From Blepharisma japonicum (lineage: Eukaryota > Ciliophora > Heterotrichea > Heterotrichida > Blepharismidae), in NCBI GenBank assembly GCA_949751835.1, contig CATKHK010000058.1:62001-126000 (forward strand): a DNA stretch of 64,000 nt, read 5' to 3'. A program made the translations under genes and the position numbers. Shown piece by piece: positions 47,449 through 60,032 of the stretch. Under the pieces are notes generated by a model that searched no databases, had not been told where the DNA came from, and saw nothing but the letters and a program-made list of their open reading frames with translations. The number at the start of each line of letters is the position of its first letter. Positions within the stretch are counted from its first letter, which is position 1.

Positions 47449-50400
47449 CTATTCTGCTTCTATTTTTAAGATATTATGGAGCATTGAAAATCTATCAATT
47501 TGCCTCATTTGGGCTATAAAAAAAGGTCAATAATACAAGAAAAATAAAACTATAATAGCTATGGAGTACACAATTGTTGCATTGATAATAATACTCAATT
47601 GCCCATTTATAATACTTTTAGAGTCATGATCAGCTAATATAAACTCTTGCAAAATTTCATTTTGTACGGCTGCGATTTTTTCAGAATATCGATTATGTTC
47701 TGTAACTGTTAATGCAGGCTTATAAACAATATTATAAATTTCATCAATAACGTCATTAGCTAAAGGGTAGCTTCCTTGATTTAATGCATTTGAATCTGAT
47801 TCTACTATTTCATAAATTCTGTCTTTTAATTCGTTAGACATTAAATTAGCAAAATTGTTTTCCCTTAATTCTTTTGATTTTACTCTAAATTGCTCAAAAG
47901 TATTATCTACCATTTTCTGAGGATTTGGGAATGCATATGATGTTTTGAATAGAGAAATCATATATGGCGACATTGTTTCCCTAGCAAATATACTTAATCT
48001 TGAAATTAGGGCTCTTCTAAGGTTGAAATTGTTTAAAAGTAAAGGTCTATTAATCATCATTTCTTCACAGTTTTTGTAGATAAAGAGATATGTTATAAAA
48101 TAATATGAAGCTGCTATAATAAAAAATATAAATATTCTTTTAGAGTAATATAAATGCAAAGACGATTTCGCATTATAGACTTTATGAATATTTTTTAATA
48201 TTTCTACATTGGGATCACTATTGCAATCTGTTCCATGAATTAGCATTAATCGATCGATTGAGGAATTCTTGAGCTTTACCATAGCAAGTCGAGCATTGTT
48301 CAGCATAAATTTCCAAAATTCATCATGCGATTTTGATACTGAAAGAATAAACAAGAACACAATAGCAGCCAAAAATCCAATTATCATCAATCCTAGTAAT
48401 GTTAGAATATAAATAACAATCCCTGTTACTTTAACTCTATCTTGCTCACAATTAACAATTTTGTTGGTTGTCATATTTGCATAATCAAATGGATATGAAA
48501 GTCCATTTAAATATAAAAACTTTGTATGGTAAGTAAAATCTTGTTTTAAAGATAGACTATTAAGCACTTGTTTACCCTATTTAGTGATTACAGTGGTAAT
48601 AAATCTTGAAATTACATTATAGAGATTATCATGGCCTATAACTGGGCTACCGCTATCAAAATTTCATAATGGGATTATTGGCTCTTCAATAATTTTGGAA
48701 GCTTCACAATATGCCCACAATTCGAAATCAGCTAAAATATTGTCTCTTATTACCTCTAATTCATCAAGAACGATTCTAAAAGTTAGAGCAAAGCTATCCA
48801 TTTGATCTTTCGTATATAGATTAGATTTTGCAGCCTTGTCAAGTGTTCGTATTGAATCTGTTGCAGCTTCAAAGTAATAAAGTAAATTCCCAAGATGCCC
48901 AAGCGAGCTCATTCTCGATGTTCGAGAAACATCTATGATGATGTAGACTAATATAGCAATCATAATAATTATGGCTGAAATCATCTAAAATAATTTTTAC
49001 CATAAAAAATAGAACCCATTTAAGTACATTTATTTTTTGTTTAGTCTTTAAAAGCAGCCATTTTGCGATATTTGAACCCTTACTAATACTATTTCTTGAA
49101 GAAGAGTGCTTTGAAGAACTCTCAACTTGATTGCCAATTCTTTTATTTCCACCTTGTACGTATTTTACTTTATCTTCACTGTTCAAATAAGCATTTGGGG
49201 CCAAATTCTTGAAAAAATTTTGTATAGATTTAGAGTAACTACTATCTGGTGATAAACTTCTGTTTAGAAATTGATTGGCCCCTTTATTTTGAGAATATTC
49301 TGATTGATTTCCATTTTCCGTTGATTTTCATTTTAAAATTTCTTCCTGATCAAATAGAACAAGCAAAATATAAAAATTAGTAGATTTTATTGCTGTCTTG
49401 ACATGAACAAATGCTATTTCTTCCTCGAAAATATTTAAAAAGAATGGATAATCACTTGATACATTTGAAATGTTAAAGCAAGCGATTATATCTGATACTG
49501 GAATATTTTTAGCAACTTTTACAGTGCTTTTTACTGAATAACAAAATAATTCTGAATGATTGAGGATAATATTTTCTTGAGAAAGCAAAGCAATTTGCCG
49601 ATTTGAAGATATTGGCTTAAATGACACTAAAAAATAAGAATTATTATGAAAAGCAGTCAGCTTAATCATAATGTTGCATTCAACCAAAAAATCATCATTT
49701 GTTTTAAAAAATAAGGATTTATGGGAAGAAATTTCTGTTGTAGTGCATTCTTGTAAAAAATTTTTCATTGATTTCTCATGAATAATGTCAAAAGAAGAAG
49801 GAATAAAATTATTAAACGGAGATCCATTAGCATTTATTATAGAAGTCTTCAATATTTGCGCAGCCGTTTCATTAATATAAGAAATTATACCAAAAGTGTC
49901 CTCTGTGCAAGAAATAAGCATAACTCCAATATTTTTCCCATAATTTTCTAAAGCTTGATACTCATTTCTTTTTACATAAATATTTAATCCATCCTTCTTT
50001 TTATTTATTGAACTTGCTTCTTCAGCATTTCCTATGATATTTTCAAGGAAGCTTGAATAATATTCATAAACTTCTAAATTTTTGTGTATTCCAATCAATT
50101 TCTTATACCCCTCAGTAATTTTATTCATATTATTGGAAGTTTTGCTAACCAAATTTATTAAATTTTCTATATTTGGCTTCTTTGAAATAAATTCATTATA
50201 TAATTTTATAATCATATTGCATAAATTTTCATCTTTATATTGAATCCTTTTAAATTCTTCCAAAAATTCTAAAAAATTTATATCATTGAATTTTCTGTGC
50301 TTTTTGCATGAAAGTCTATTGTATATTTTCCATTCTTGAATATCCCCTTCTAATGAGTATTTCGCTTTTGAAATTTTTGACAGCTTTATTCTTGCTAATC

Positions 50401-51625
50401 TTTCATCTTTTACTATTGAATAACAAAAATTAAATTCCCATATTACAAAAATCTTATTTTTCTCAAACCTGCTCATTTTTCAGTAAATATTAAATATATT
50501 CAAAGTTTCAATTTTATTTTCATTAAATTTATCAATAAATAAATATCTGAACTTTCTTTCAAAATCAAACTGATTTTTAGGAATTTCACAGTTTTCATTT
50601 AATTTTTTGTGCCTATAGATGACGATCCATATTGTCAAATATATAGCAAATGGCTGCAAAAAAATATTAAAAATCAAAATTATTTCTGAATTATCCAAAG
50701 TCTCTCCCAAAATAAAAATTAATAAAGTTGTAGAAACCATTACCATTTTGCAAGACTGGATTCAATTTTCAGGTAAATTGTAATATTGGATTACTTTAAT
50801 AGATTTTAAAGCCAAGTACAAAAAAATAATTAATGCTAAGGCTTGATATTGAACAATATTTTCATTTGTAAAAGAAATATATAAAATACATAAAATAATA
50901 TAAAAGAGTTTAACCTGTAAATCGAATTTTGATGACGATCTTGACCTTTTATTCTTTTTTTGATGGGAATGCTTCATATCGCATGAAAACAATTCTGAGA
51001 AAATCAAAATATTTAATAATATAATAAGCGAAAATATTGAAATAATTACGCTTGAATAGCTAAATTCATTATCTTGAATTCTAATTCCGTATTCTTCTAT
51101 ATAGTTTGATTTATTTATGTAATATTTCAATCCAATCAATAATAACTTAAAGCTTGGTATTGTCCCAACTGTTATAAAAATAAATAGGAGAATTTTAGGT
51201 AAAAATGTCAAAAAATGTTGAGGCTTTTTATTTTTGTGATAAAGGAAGCCAAGAATTAGTAAAAATACGAATTCTGAGACTATTAAAATTAAAGTTACAG
51301 TCAAGCAGTAGTTAATTAACCCTGATTCTGCACAAATTGAATCATAGCTAATATACCCTAAAAATTTTCATATATTTTCATAGCCTTCTCATTCAGATAT
51401 ATTGGCATTCGGATATCAAGTCAATCTAATTAATTGTAAGGCTAAAATAGTATTCATCATAATTTCAGAAGCTGCTTGGCTTTTTGGTAGAGTTTTATGC
51501 TTGTATTTTTGATGTAAAAGATTTTCAAATAGCTTATAAAAAATATTTTTAAGTTGATCAAGCTGTGTATGCTTTGGTAAAATTTCATGGATGACTGAAT
51601 TTGCTTTTCCTAATATAGCAGACAT
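47449..51625 (-). CDS. Array unit C: TmcB-like multi-membrane TPR/PAS protein, 1,381 residues
   Basis: Unit C is collinear with A and B but diverged. The N-terminus is MSAILGKANSVIHEILPKHT, with the first span at MMNTILALQLIRL. The helical part includes FDFERKFRYLFIDK and YEYYSSFLENIIGNAEEASS; PAS 1 has IISYINETAAQILKTS and PAS 2 has IALLSQENIILNHSELFCYS, which lacks the second Gly-type turn seen in the others. The linker before the C-terminal spans is longer and Ser/Asn-rich. Introns: 48985..49000 (16 nt, gtaaaaattattttag) and 48577..48591 (gtaatcactaaatag). The true stop is TAG at 47449, beyond an in-frame TGA at 47527. Its C-terminal sequence is the nearest intact relative of pseudogene D. 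Confidence 0.88.
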
Positions 51626-52049
51626 TATATTAAGAAGAGATTTAAATGGACTAAATAATCAAGCAAAGTTCATTTTAAAATTTTTATATAATTACACATT
51701 GAAATATATAAACAAATAAAATAAAGATAATTATTTATAAAATTGATTTTATTTTAATGAAATAAAGTTGATGATATATGGCCAGACTTTAAAAATAATT
51801 TAATAAGCTAAAATATGTTATAAATTTTATTTAAAAAATTAAAAAAACTCATAGCAAATTAAAATATAAGAATAAATACAAGATTGCATCAACCTTAATT
51901 TTTATGATTTTTCTTGCTGATTTAATTAATAATGCTAATATAATTTGTATAGGGATTTGAATGATATAATCAAAATTATACCTTAAAAGCTGCGTTAATT
52001 ATTACTATAAAATATTAAATTATTTATATAACTTCTTACAAATATGTAT
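51626..52049. other. Spacer between array unit C and pseudogene D
   Basis: This is 424 bp of AT-rich DNA with no open frame or repeat that I can identify. Confidence 0.45.
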
Positions 52050-53404
52050 CTATTCAGCTTATATCATCAAGATACTTTGAAACATTGAAAATTTGCTAAG
52101 TTGTTTTGTTTGGGCTATAAAAAATGATCAATAGTAAAAGAAAAATAAAAATAAAACAGATACTGTATAAAAAACTGTGATTTTTATGATGATATTCAAA
52201 TTGACTGCTTATAATATTTTTAGAATCATGATCAGCAAGTAAAAACTCTTGTAAAATTTCATCTTGGGCTGCTGTAATTTTACTACTATATCGTTTATGC
52301 TCTATAGCTGTAAGATTTGTATTTTTGAGGCTGTAAATTTCATCAACGACATCATTAGCTATCGGATAACTTCCTGATCTAAAGCATTTGTATCTGATTT
52401 TTTGCTGTTTCATAGATCCTGTCTATTAATTCTTGGGACATCAGGCTAAAAAATTTTTTGTTTTTTAATTCTTTTGTTTTTATACAAATTGCCCGAGGAT
52501 GGCTCAAGATAGTGCCATCCTCGGGCAATTAGTATATCATAAATTCTGCATAAGTATTCTCTACCATTTCTTGAGGGTTTGAAAAGGCATATAAAGTTTT
52601 GAACAAAGTATTCATATATAGTAAATACGCCTCTCTTGAGAATATGCTTAATCTTGATATTAAAACTCTTCTAAGATTGAAGTTATTTAATAATGAAGGT
52701 CTCTTTATCATCATTTCTTCGCAGTTTTGGTAGATATAAAAATAGACCCAAAAATAATACGAAGCTGCTATAATGAAAAACACTAAAATTCTTTAAGCAT
52801 AAGATAAGTGTAAAGATGAGTGGGACTTTACGAATGCTATGAGAATTTTTAGAAATTTCAGCATTGTTTCAGTATTGTAATCTGTCCCATGGATTAGCAT
52901 TAATCTATCAATTGAAGAATTTTTTAGTTTTACCATTCCTAATTGAGCATTGTTTAACATAAAATTCAAAATCCATCATGTGATTTTGATACTGAAAGAA
53001 CAAATACAAAAATAATCAACTCCAAAATTGCAAGTATCATAAGCCCTACTACAATTAATACTTGTATATTTTCCCCAGTAGTTTTCACTCTATTTATTTC
53101 ACAGTCAACAATTTCATGAGTTGTCCTATTTGAATAATCAAATGCAAATGAAAGTCCATTTAAATATAAAAACTTTGTTTGATAAATAAAATCTTGCTTT
53201 AAATGTATTACCCAGCACTTTCCTGCCCTAAATAATATATACTGTGTCAATAAATCTTGAAATAAAGTTATAAATATTATTATAATCAATAGTTGGCTTA
53301 CAACTATCAAAATTTCATAAAGGGATTATTTGGTCATCAATAATTTTAGAGGCCTTGCAATATGTTCATAATTCAAAATCGGCTAAAATGCCGTCTCTTA
53401 TGAC
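52050..53404 (-). pseudogene. Array unit D: 5'-truncated pseudogene of the TmcB-like family
   Basis: This holds only the C-terminal third of an array unit, closest to unit C (NCEEMMIKRPSLLNNFNLRR against NCEEMMINRPLLLNNFNLRR). Homology to C starts abruptly at about 53404, at VIRDGILADFEL; upstream DNA is unrelated, so the first two thirds are gone. An in-frame TAA precedes the RILVFFIIAASYYF span, at least two single-base length changes disturb the frame around 52330-52410 and again near the last span, and a palindromic insert sits at 52483..52536. The second intron is still recognisable at 53228..53242 (gtatatattatttag). The remaining sequence is still easy to align by eye, so decay is recent relative to the duplication. 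Confidence 0.85.
52483..52536. mobile_element. Short palindromic insert with TA flanks, MITE-like or retained IES
   Basis: Perfect 17-bp arms (aattgcccgaggatggc at 52487..52503 and its reverse complement at 52514..52530) enclose a 10-nt loop. The arms are GC-rich, unlike everything around. The insert is bordered by TATA on both sides. Taking out 54 nt (52 nt plus one copy of TA) brings the flanking coding sequence back into line with unit C (NTYAEFMI joined to KTKELKNKKFF). TA target duplication with terminal inverted repeats fits Tc1/mariner-type MITEs and also ciliate internal eliminated sequences. Which one it is cannot be told from a single copy. Confidence 0.6.
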
Positions 53405-53973
53405 ATTTCTGGCATGAGTGATTTCTATTTCTGAGAAACCAAAGGAGATAAGATAGGTACTTGTTCTGTTTAAGGATAATAATAAATAAAAGTATGAGGT
53501 GTCGAGTATCAGATAAGAAGTGTTAGGACGACTTAAGGAGATTTTATTTAAGAGCTTGATCTTTTCCAATTTAAAGGGACAGATCGAGTCTAGAAAATTT
53601 TTCTGCATCTGGGTTTACTAATAGTGTTCTAGTGCAAACTTATCGCAAGCTGCTTCAGACATATTATATGATTGGGGCTTGATAATATGCAAAATCTAAT
53701 TCCTAATTTATTATAATTATAAACGTTTGAGAATATATGTCGTTAAGTCTTGCTTGCACTATGACCTTAATCTCTTATTTTATTATATTATTTACTCAAT
53801 CCATTATGATTGAGCTTCTAAAAAGACTTATTATTTCGAATTAAAATCTAGTGAGCAATGATTTTTTTTAAAGACATTTTGATCTAGTAAGTTAACAGGA
53901 TTTTATTCAATCCAAATAATTAAATATTCAAAAATTATATATCCATTTTAAAACACTAAAATTATATTTAAAA
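53405..53973. other. Spacer between pseudogene D and unit E
   Basis: The part next to D (53405-53610) has a minus-strand open frame fused to the D remnant, but it matches no other unit and is probably DNA joined at the truncation point. The rest is AT-rich with no gene. Confidence 0.4.
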
Positions 53974-56900
53974 CTATTCTGTATCAAGTGGCAAGATATC
54001 TGGGAGAATTGAGAACTGATCAAGGCGCTTAATTTGATTATTAAAGTATGGAAAGTAATAGCAAAAGTATAATAGAAGCAAAGTTCCTGAATATAATGCA
54101 GTTATAGCTATAATAAAATCTAGTTTATCATTAATGAGATTTTTTGAGTCGCGATCTGCCAATAAAAAGTCTTGATTTATTTCGCTTTGAATTTTTATAA
54201 TATCTGCAAGCAATGATAAAATTGTTGCTAAGGGCGTAACTGTGTAAAATACCTTATTTTCACTATCAAGTATTACAGAATTGATAGCAGCTTCTGTCCC
54301 ATAATCTAAAATCTTGGTATCAGTGTCAACTTTTTCGAATATTCTTCTTCTTAATTCTTCTGACATTAATTTTTTCAAATCATTATCCCTGAGTTCTTTA
54401 TTTTTTAGTTTTAAAATATTTGAGGCTTCAATAACACTTGTCCAGGGATTGGGAAAATTAATATATTGTGGAACCATTTTTATGAAATGATGAGAATTAT
54501 TTTCTCTTGAAAAAATCGATAATAATCTAAGATTTGATCTTCTTATGCTAAAGTTGCTAAGAAGTTTTGGTCGATTTACCATTAAATCTTCGCATTTTGG
54601 ATATATATGGAAGGTAATCAAGATATAATAAGAAGCAGCAGCCAAGAAAAAAATCATAAGCCTTATAATATATTGTTTATAAACGGAAGTTCTTACTTTT
54701 CTTTTTAAGCAATTTCCAGGTATATCAATATTTGCTTCTGAGTTATAATCAATCCCGTGAATGAGTACTAATCTATCTATAGCTGAATTCTTAAGTTTAG
54801 CTAATGATGATTGCGCATTATTCAAAATAAAATTCCAAAATTCATCATATTTTTTTGAGGCCATAATAATGCATACAACCACGACTAAAACCAGCACCGC
54901 AAGTGCTAAAAATCCACATATTAAAAGAATATATATATAAATACCTACGGTTTTAATTCTTTGTGTTTCGCAATCAACAAAATCATTCATCATTGAATTA
55001 GTTTTATCATAAAGATATCCAGGACTATTAGTTAATACAAATTTAGCATATTTGAGGTAAGATTTATTGGCTGATAAAGCTGCAATCATATTTTTGCACT
55101 ATATAGAAATTACATTAAATATGATTTCTGATATTGCATCATATAAATTCAAATATTTTACTTTTGGAACTATATCGTCGAAATATATTAAAGGAATTGC
55201 AGGATTTGTAATAATTTCTGAACTATGGCAATATTTCCACTGGTCAAAATTTTCAAAAATGGTTCTTTGAACATCTTCTAACTCTCCAATGATTTTTTCT
55301 AGATTTGCTATATAGATATTAATTGGCTGATTAGTCACATTATTTATCTTCAAAGAATCAATATTTCTTACTGAATCATAAGACAGTCCAAGGTCATATA
55401 AAAGCTGTCCTAGGTTTTTGAATGAGCTTAGAGACGCAGTAAATGACACATCGGTGATCATATATCCTAAAATAGAGGAAACAGCTACTACAACTGAAAA
55501 TACCTAAATGTTTTTTACAACAAGAAATAGCACAACTTGTAAGACTCTGATTTTTCTTTTTGATTCTGAAAGTAGACCTTTCGCTTTATTCGATAATTTG
55601 TAGTCAGATGAAGATTTTGAATAATCATCTGAGTGCAATTTTTTATCCTCATATTTCTTTGAATTTATTTTTGTTTTCTGCGATTCTTCATTTGAATAAA
55701 TTTCTGCTTCAGTTGAAGGTTTTGGCAAGAGAGACGTGCTACTAATTGATAGAAATTGAGCTTTGATTGATTTTCTTACGCGTGAATCTAATTTATTTTC
55801 TTCATCGTCATAATCAATGTTTTGGTCTGCAAAATACATCAATTGGTCTTCATCCAGTCCTTCTTTTCAGTTTTGTATTTCATTCTTGTCATGAATGATG
55901 ATGAGTTCATTTATTGTTGTTGACTTTATTTGTATTTTCTTTTTAATGAAAGCAATTTCTTCGCCATTAAATTGTGCCACCCATGGTTCATAGTCTTTCA
56001 TTTTATAGAGATTTAACGAAGGAATTGCTGATGGGAATATTTGGCCTTTTAAGGTTTTTAACGAAGAGCCAATATAAAAGGGGAAAAGCTCAGAATGCCC
56101 CATAATAAAACCGTCTTCTGAGATAATTGAAATTTCACGCGTCGTTTTTCTTTGTTCAAAGGTAATCAAAAAATATGCAGAATTATGGAATGCAACTAAT
56201 TTTATTAAAAAATTGCATTCAAATAAGTATCCATGAACATTTTGAAAAAATAAATTCCTATGAGATGGTAGTTCAATAGTACTGCTACCAAGAACATAAT
56301 CTTTAATTATTGCTAAGTGGCAAGCGTCAAAAGGATAAGGAATGAATTGTAGCAGTGAAGACCCAGTTGCATTTCCTATTGAAACATTTAATAATAATGA
56401 TGCTTTTTCATTTAAATAGATTATAGCAAAATCAGAGCAAGAAACCAATAACACTGGCACATCTTTTCCATAGTTTTCTAATTTTTTTATATCATTATAT
56501 TGGCTATAAAGTTTTAGTCCATTTTTTTTGCTGTTCATTTTTTCTGCTTCTTCATGATTATTCGAAATATTTTCTAGAAAACTCCCATATAATTCAAAAC
56601 CTTCAATATTTTTATACTTTTCAACAAGATTTTTAAAATCTCTTGAAAGGGTTATTACATAATTTGTTGTCCTATTTGTTAAATTCACAATTTTTTTGAT
56701 TCTTGGAGCTTTCAAAGAAATTTCTATCTGAAGTTCTATTAGTGCATAGCAAAGCTCTTCGTCGTTGTTTTTAATTCTATTGAATTCTTTTAAGAATTCT
56801 AAATAACTTGTTTCAGGGAAAGCTTTAAATTTTCTGTTAACAAGTCATGAAAACAGTCTTCATTCTTGGATTTCTCCTTCAAATGAAGTGTTTGCATTAG

Positions 56901-58167
56901 AAATTTTTGATAACTTTATCCTCGCTAATCTTTCATCTTTTATTATGAAAAGACAGTAATTAAATTCTCATATGACGAAAAGCTTATCCTTTCGAAATTG
57001 ATTTGCTTTCCAGTAATTCTTGAATAAAGAAAGCACTGCAAATTTATCCTCATAGTCTTCATCAATCAATAAATGTCTGAATTTTCTCTCAAATTCAAAC
57101 TGGTTACTTGGTCTGTCTATGTTATTTCCAAGCTTTTTGCAATTTCGCCTAACGAGTTTAATTGTCAGTAAAAATATGGCTGGTTGCAGAAAAGCTGAAA
57201 AAACAATAATAATTGTAGCACTATTTAAGAGTTCTCCAAAAATAAAGAAAAATAATGTAGAGGAAATCGTGCTAAACTTACAAGCAACTATTATATTTTC
57301 CAGCACATTGAAATATTGCAAAACTGTTAATGATTTGTAGCCCAAAAAAAGAGAATATGAAAGCATAACTAATTGATGAGCAAAAACAGTTTCATTTATA
57401 AAAAGTCCAAATGAAACACAACTGAGGAGATAAAAAAGCCTTATGTATAAGTCTAAAAGAGAATGCGACCTCGATTTTATATTTTCTTCTGGATTTGCGT
57501 GCTTAATATCACATGAAAAATATTCTAAATAGAAATTAATTGAAATCAAAACTGCTAAGCCAATAATTGTCGAAAAAACGCCTAAAAGCCCATAATTGAG
57601 TGTAGAAGAAGGCACACTTCCATATTCATCAACTGTTCGAGCATCAATTATTGAATATTTTGCCACAACTAATAAAATCAAAGTGCTTGGAATAAAGCAA
57701 TATGTTGTAAGCATCACAGCAATTTTGTTAGTTCAAATTGATATATAAGCTGGAGGATTTTTTTTAATATATATGAAAAATCCAAAAATTGTAAATGATA
57801 TCAAGCATATCACAATTAGAGAAATTGTTCCATAAAAACAAATATTCATTATCCCGAAACTTGCACAGATGCTGTCATAGCTTGCTCACCCCATAAAATA
57901 TCAGATGGCTGTATATGAGTTCCAATCTTTCATCCTCATATTTGGATATCATGCCAGTGAAATTATCTGAAGTGTGTAAACAGTGTTGATGAAGATTTCA
58001 TAACTGAGCTGGATATTTGGTCTTGTTTTTCTGCTATAATTAACTTTAAAAAGCTGCCCAAAAAAACCATAAAAATAGTTCTTAAAGTTGCTAGAAAATA
58101 ATGATTGAGAAAGAAATTTGTTAAGATCCTTCACCTCATTCTCAGTATATTTTAAACTTTCCGGCAT
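53974..58167 (-). CDS. Array unit E: TmcB-like multi-membrane TPR/PAS protein, 1,387 residues
   Basis: Unit E is an intact, close relative of B and F. The start is ATG 58167 (MPESLKYTENEVKD); an upstream open codon at 58173 is TTG. Spans, helical region (LKAPRIKKIVNLTNRTTNYV, FELYGSFLENISNNHEEAEK), PAS 1 (IIYLNEKASLLLNVSIGNAT) and PAS 2 (ISIISEDGFIMGHSELFPFY) are all present. Introns: 55504..55518 (gtaaaaaacatttag) and 55099..55113 (gtaatttctatatag). Between the PAS part and the ninth span is a charged Ser/Lys/Glu linker of about 110 residues that varies most among units. The C-terminus ends DQFSILPDILPLDTE, a motif shared in form by all intact units. Confidence 0.88.
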
Positions 58168-60032
58168 ATACAATTTTTAAGGTCATTAAATCACTAGAAT
58201 TATGGCAGCGAAATTGATTATTCATTCAAAATTTGAATTTTTTTATTCTAAGCATATAGTTAATAAATTTTCATCAAGCCTAATCAATTAGATAATATTA
58301 TTATATAACTTCTCTCGGTGTTAAGCAAATAATTATAATTTAAATTATTCCTAATGAAAAGACTTCATTTTTGTTTTTAGCCACATAAGCTAAAAAAGTT
58401 TTTTAGTCAATTAAATGTTTTTATCACTATTTATTAAAGCAAACTTGAAGATTTATTGATTTTGATATATTATCTTCTTTGAGATTTAAATTATAGTATA
58501 ATTTATTAATTTAACAAAACTCTCTTTCTGTCTAAAATATCTTATTGCATCAAATTATTATAAGAGAAAGTGTTCAGCTATCAAATGACTTATTAAAATT
58601 TTGATCTCTTTGCATATATCTGCCAAATTTTTGAGGCTCAAAACTTAACCATCTTTTAATGTTCGTTTTATCATCATAATGTAAATTCTTGATGAAAAGC
58701 CCATAAAATTTCAATTTATTAAAAGTTGAGTGAATAAAAATGTCCTAGTTAGACCTTTACATAATATACTCTACTCTTTAAGTTGTTTAAAAGCAGCAAA
58801 ATACATAGGAGGCTTGAATAATTTAAATAATTTATTTTTAATTGCTAAAATATTAAGGCCTCCGTTGAAATTAAACTGCATCCAGATATTAAATTACTGA
58901 TTTATACATGCATTAGTCAATATAAAATATATTTGCATAGAAATCTGAATTAGAATTTTAAAAACTATTTATCATATGTTAACAAATTACCTTATTTTGG
59001 CACCTTATTCTAAACAACTACAGTCTTAAAATATGCTGAATTTTTATTGAAGTCCATTTTAATTATAATAATTAAAATCGCTTCATTAATTATAGCTTTC
59101 GTAAGTGACAACTGCTTTATTAATTTTTTGCTATTATAATTTTTTGTGCACAAAATCGCGTTAGACATTCGACTTTAGACTGTTGCTGGAGGACTTGCTA
59201 TTGTGAGTTTTTTGTTTTTATGTTGTGTATTTGTTTTGTATGTTTTGGTACTTTTGGATGATGGTGCTGCTGATGGTGCTATTGAAGGTAATGCTGCTGA
59301 TAATGATGCTATATGGAAGGTGATGCTGTTGATGGTGGAGTTATTATTTAGAAAAAAAGAGAGTAATGCTGCATAGGCAGCGCTAAAATAAGTTTATAAG
59401 TTATTTTAATTTTTTGTTACACAAATTTACTTTTTAATAATTGATATTGCTTTAGCATGAACTCCAAATTTATTATGGAATTCAATGTATTAGATATCTT
59501 GCCCTAGAATTTTAGATACGTCTTATATAATGTTTCTTTTATTATAATCTTTAGCAAACTACTTTAAAAGATTATTATTTCTATAAGACTCTGATAGACT
59601 GGCTTTAATTGAGTAAGGTGACGATTTTGACTATTCTTGAGCATTCTGTTTTTTGCCACCTAAGGATTTATTTATCTGAAACTCTATACTTCGGTTTTCC
59701 TATTCTTTTCTTCCTAAATCTTTGTTCTCCCATTCGCTAAGAGGAAAAGAACCCTTTAAGGCTGTAAAAGAATTTTAAGTATTTTAAAGCTTATAAGATA
59801 AAAAATTGAATTTTTATTCTAATTTTGAGATAAATAAGACCTTTCTTCATGCCCTATGTAATTCTTGATCAAGCCTTTTAGCTTAGCTTAGCTTTATTGC
59901 TTTAATTTGATATTTTATAATATTTTTATCTGATTTAAGATAATTAGAATAGTTTAAATGATTTAAACCTTAATAATCCATTGTGCTTATTTTAAAGATT
60001 ATAATTACCACAAAACATTATTCGGAATCCAT
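58168..60032. other. 1.87-kb spacer between array units E and F
   Basis: This is the longest spacer of the array. It is AT-rich and without a gene, apart from a short imperfect trinucleotide repeat at 59257..59340. I found no remnant of a further array unit here. Confidence 0.45.
59257..59340. repeat. Imperfect GATGGTGCT-type trinucleotide-phased repeat
   Basis: Units of the form gatggtgct, gctgatggt and aatgctgct follow each other in a 3-base phase. On the minus strand they would read as Ser/Ala/Pro-rich, but stops interrupt within a few tens of codons both ways. It is either simple repeat DNA or a leftover low-complexity tail of a dead gene. Confidence 0.5.

Noticed and set aside
52487-52530. 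Palindrome as a transcription terminator
   Set aside because: It lies inside the coding homology of pseudogene D, and intrinsic hairpin terminators are not used for protein genes in eukaryotes.
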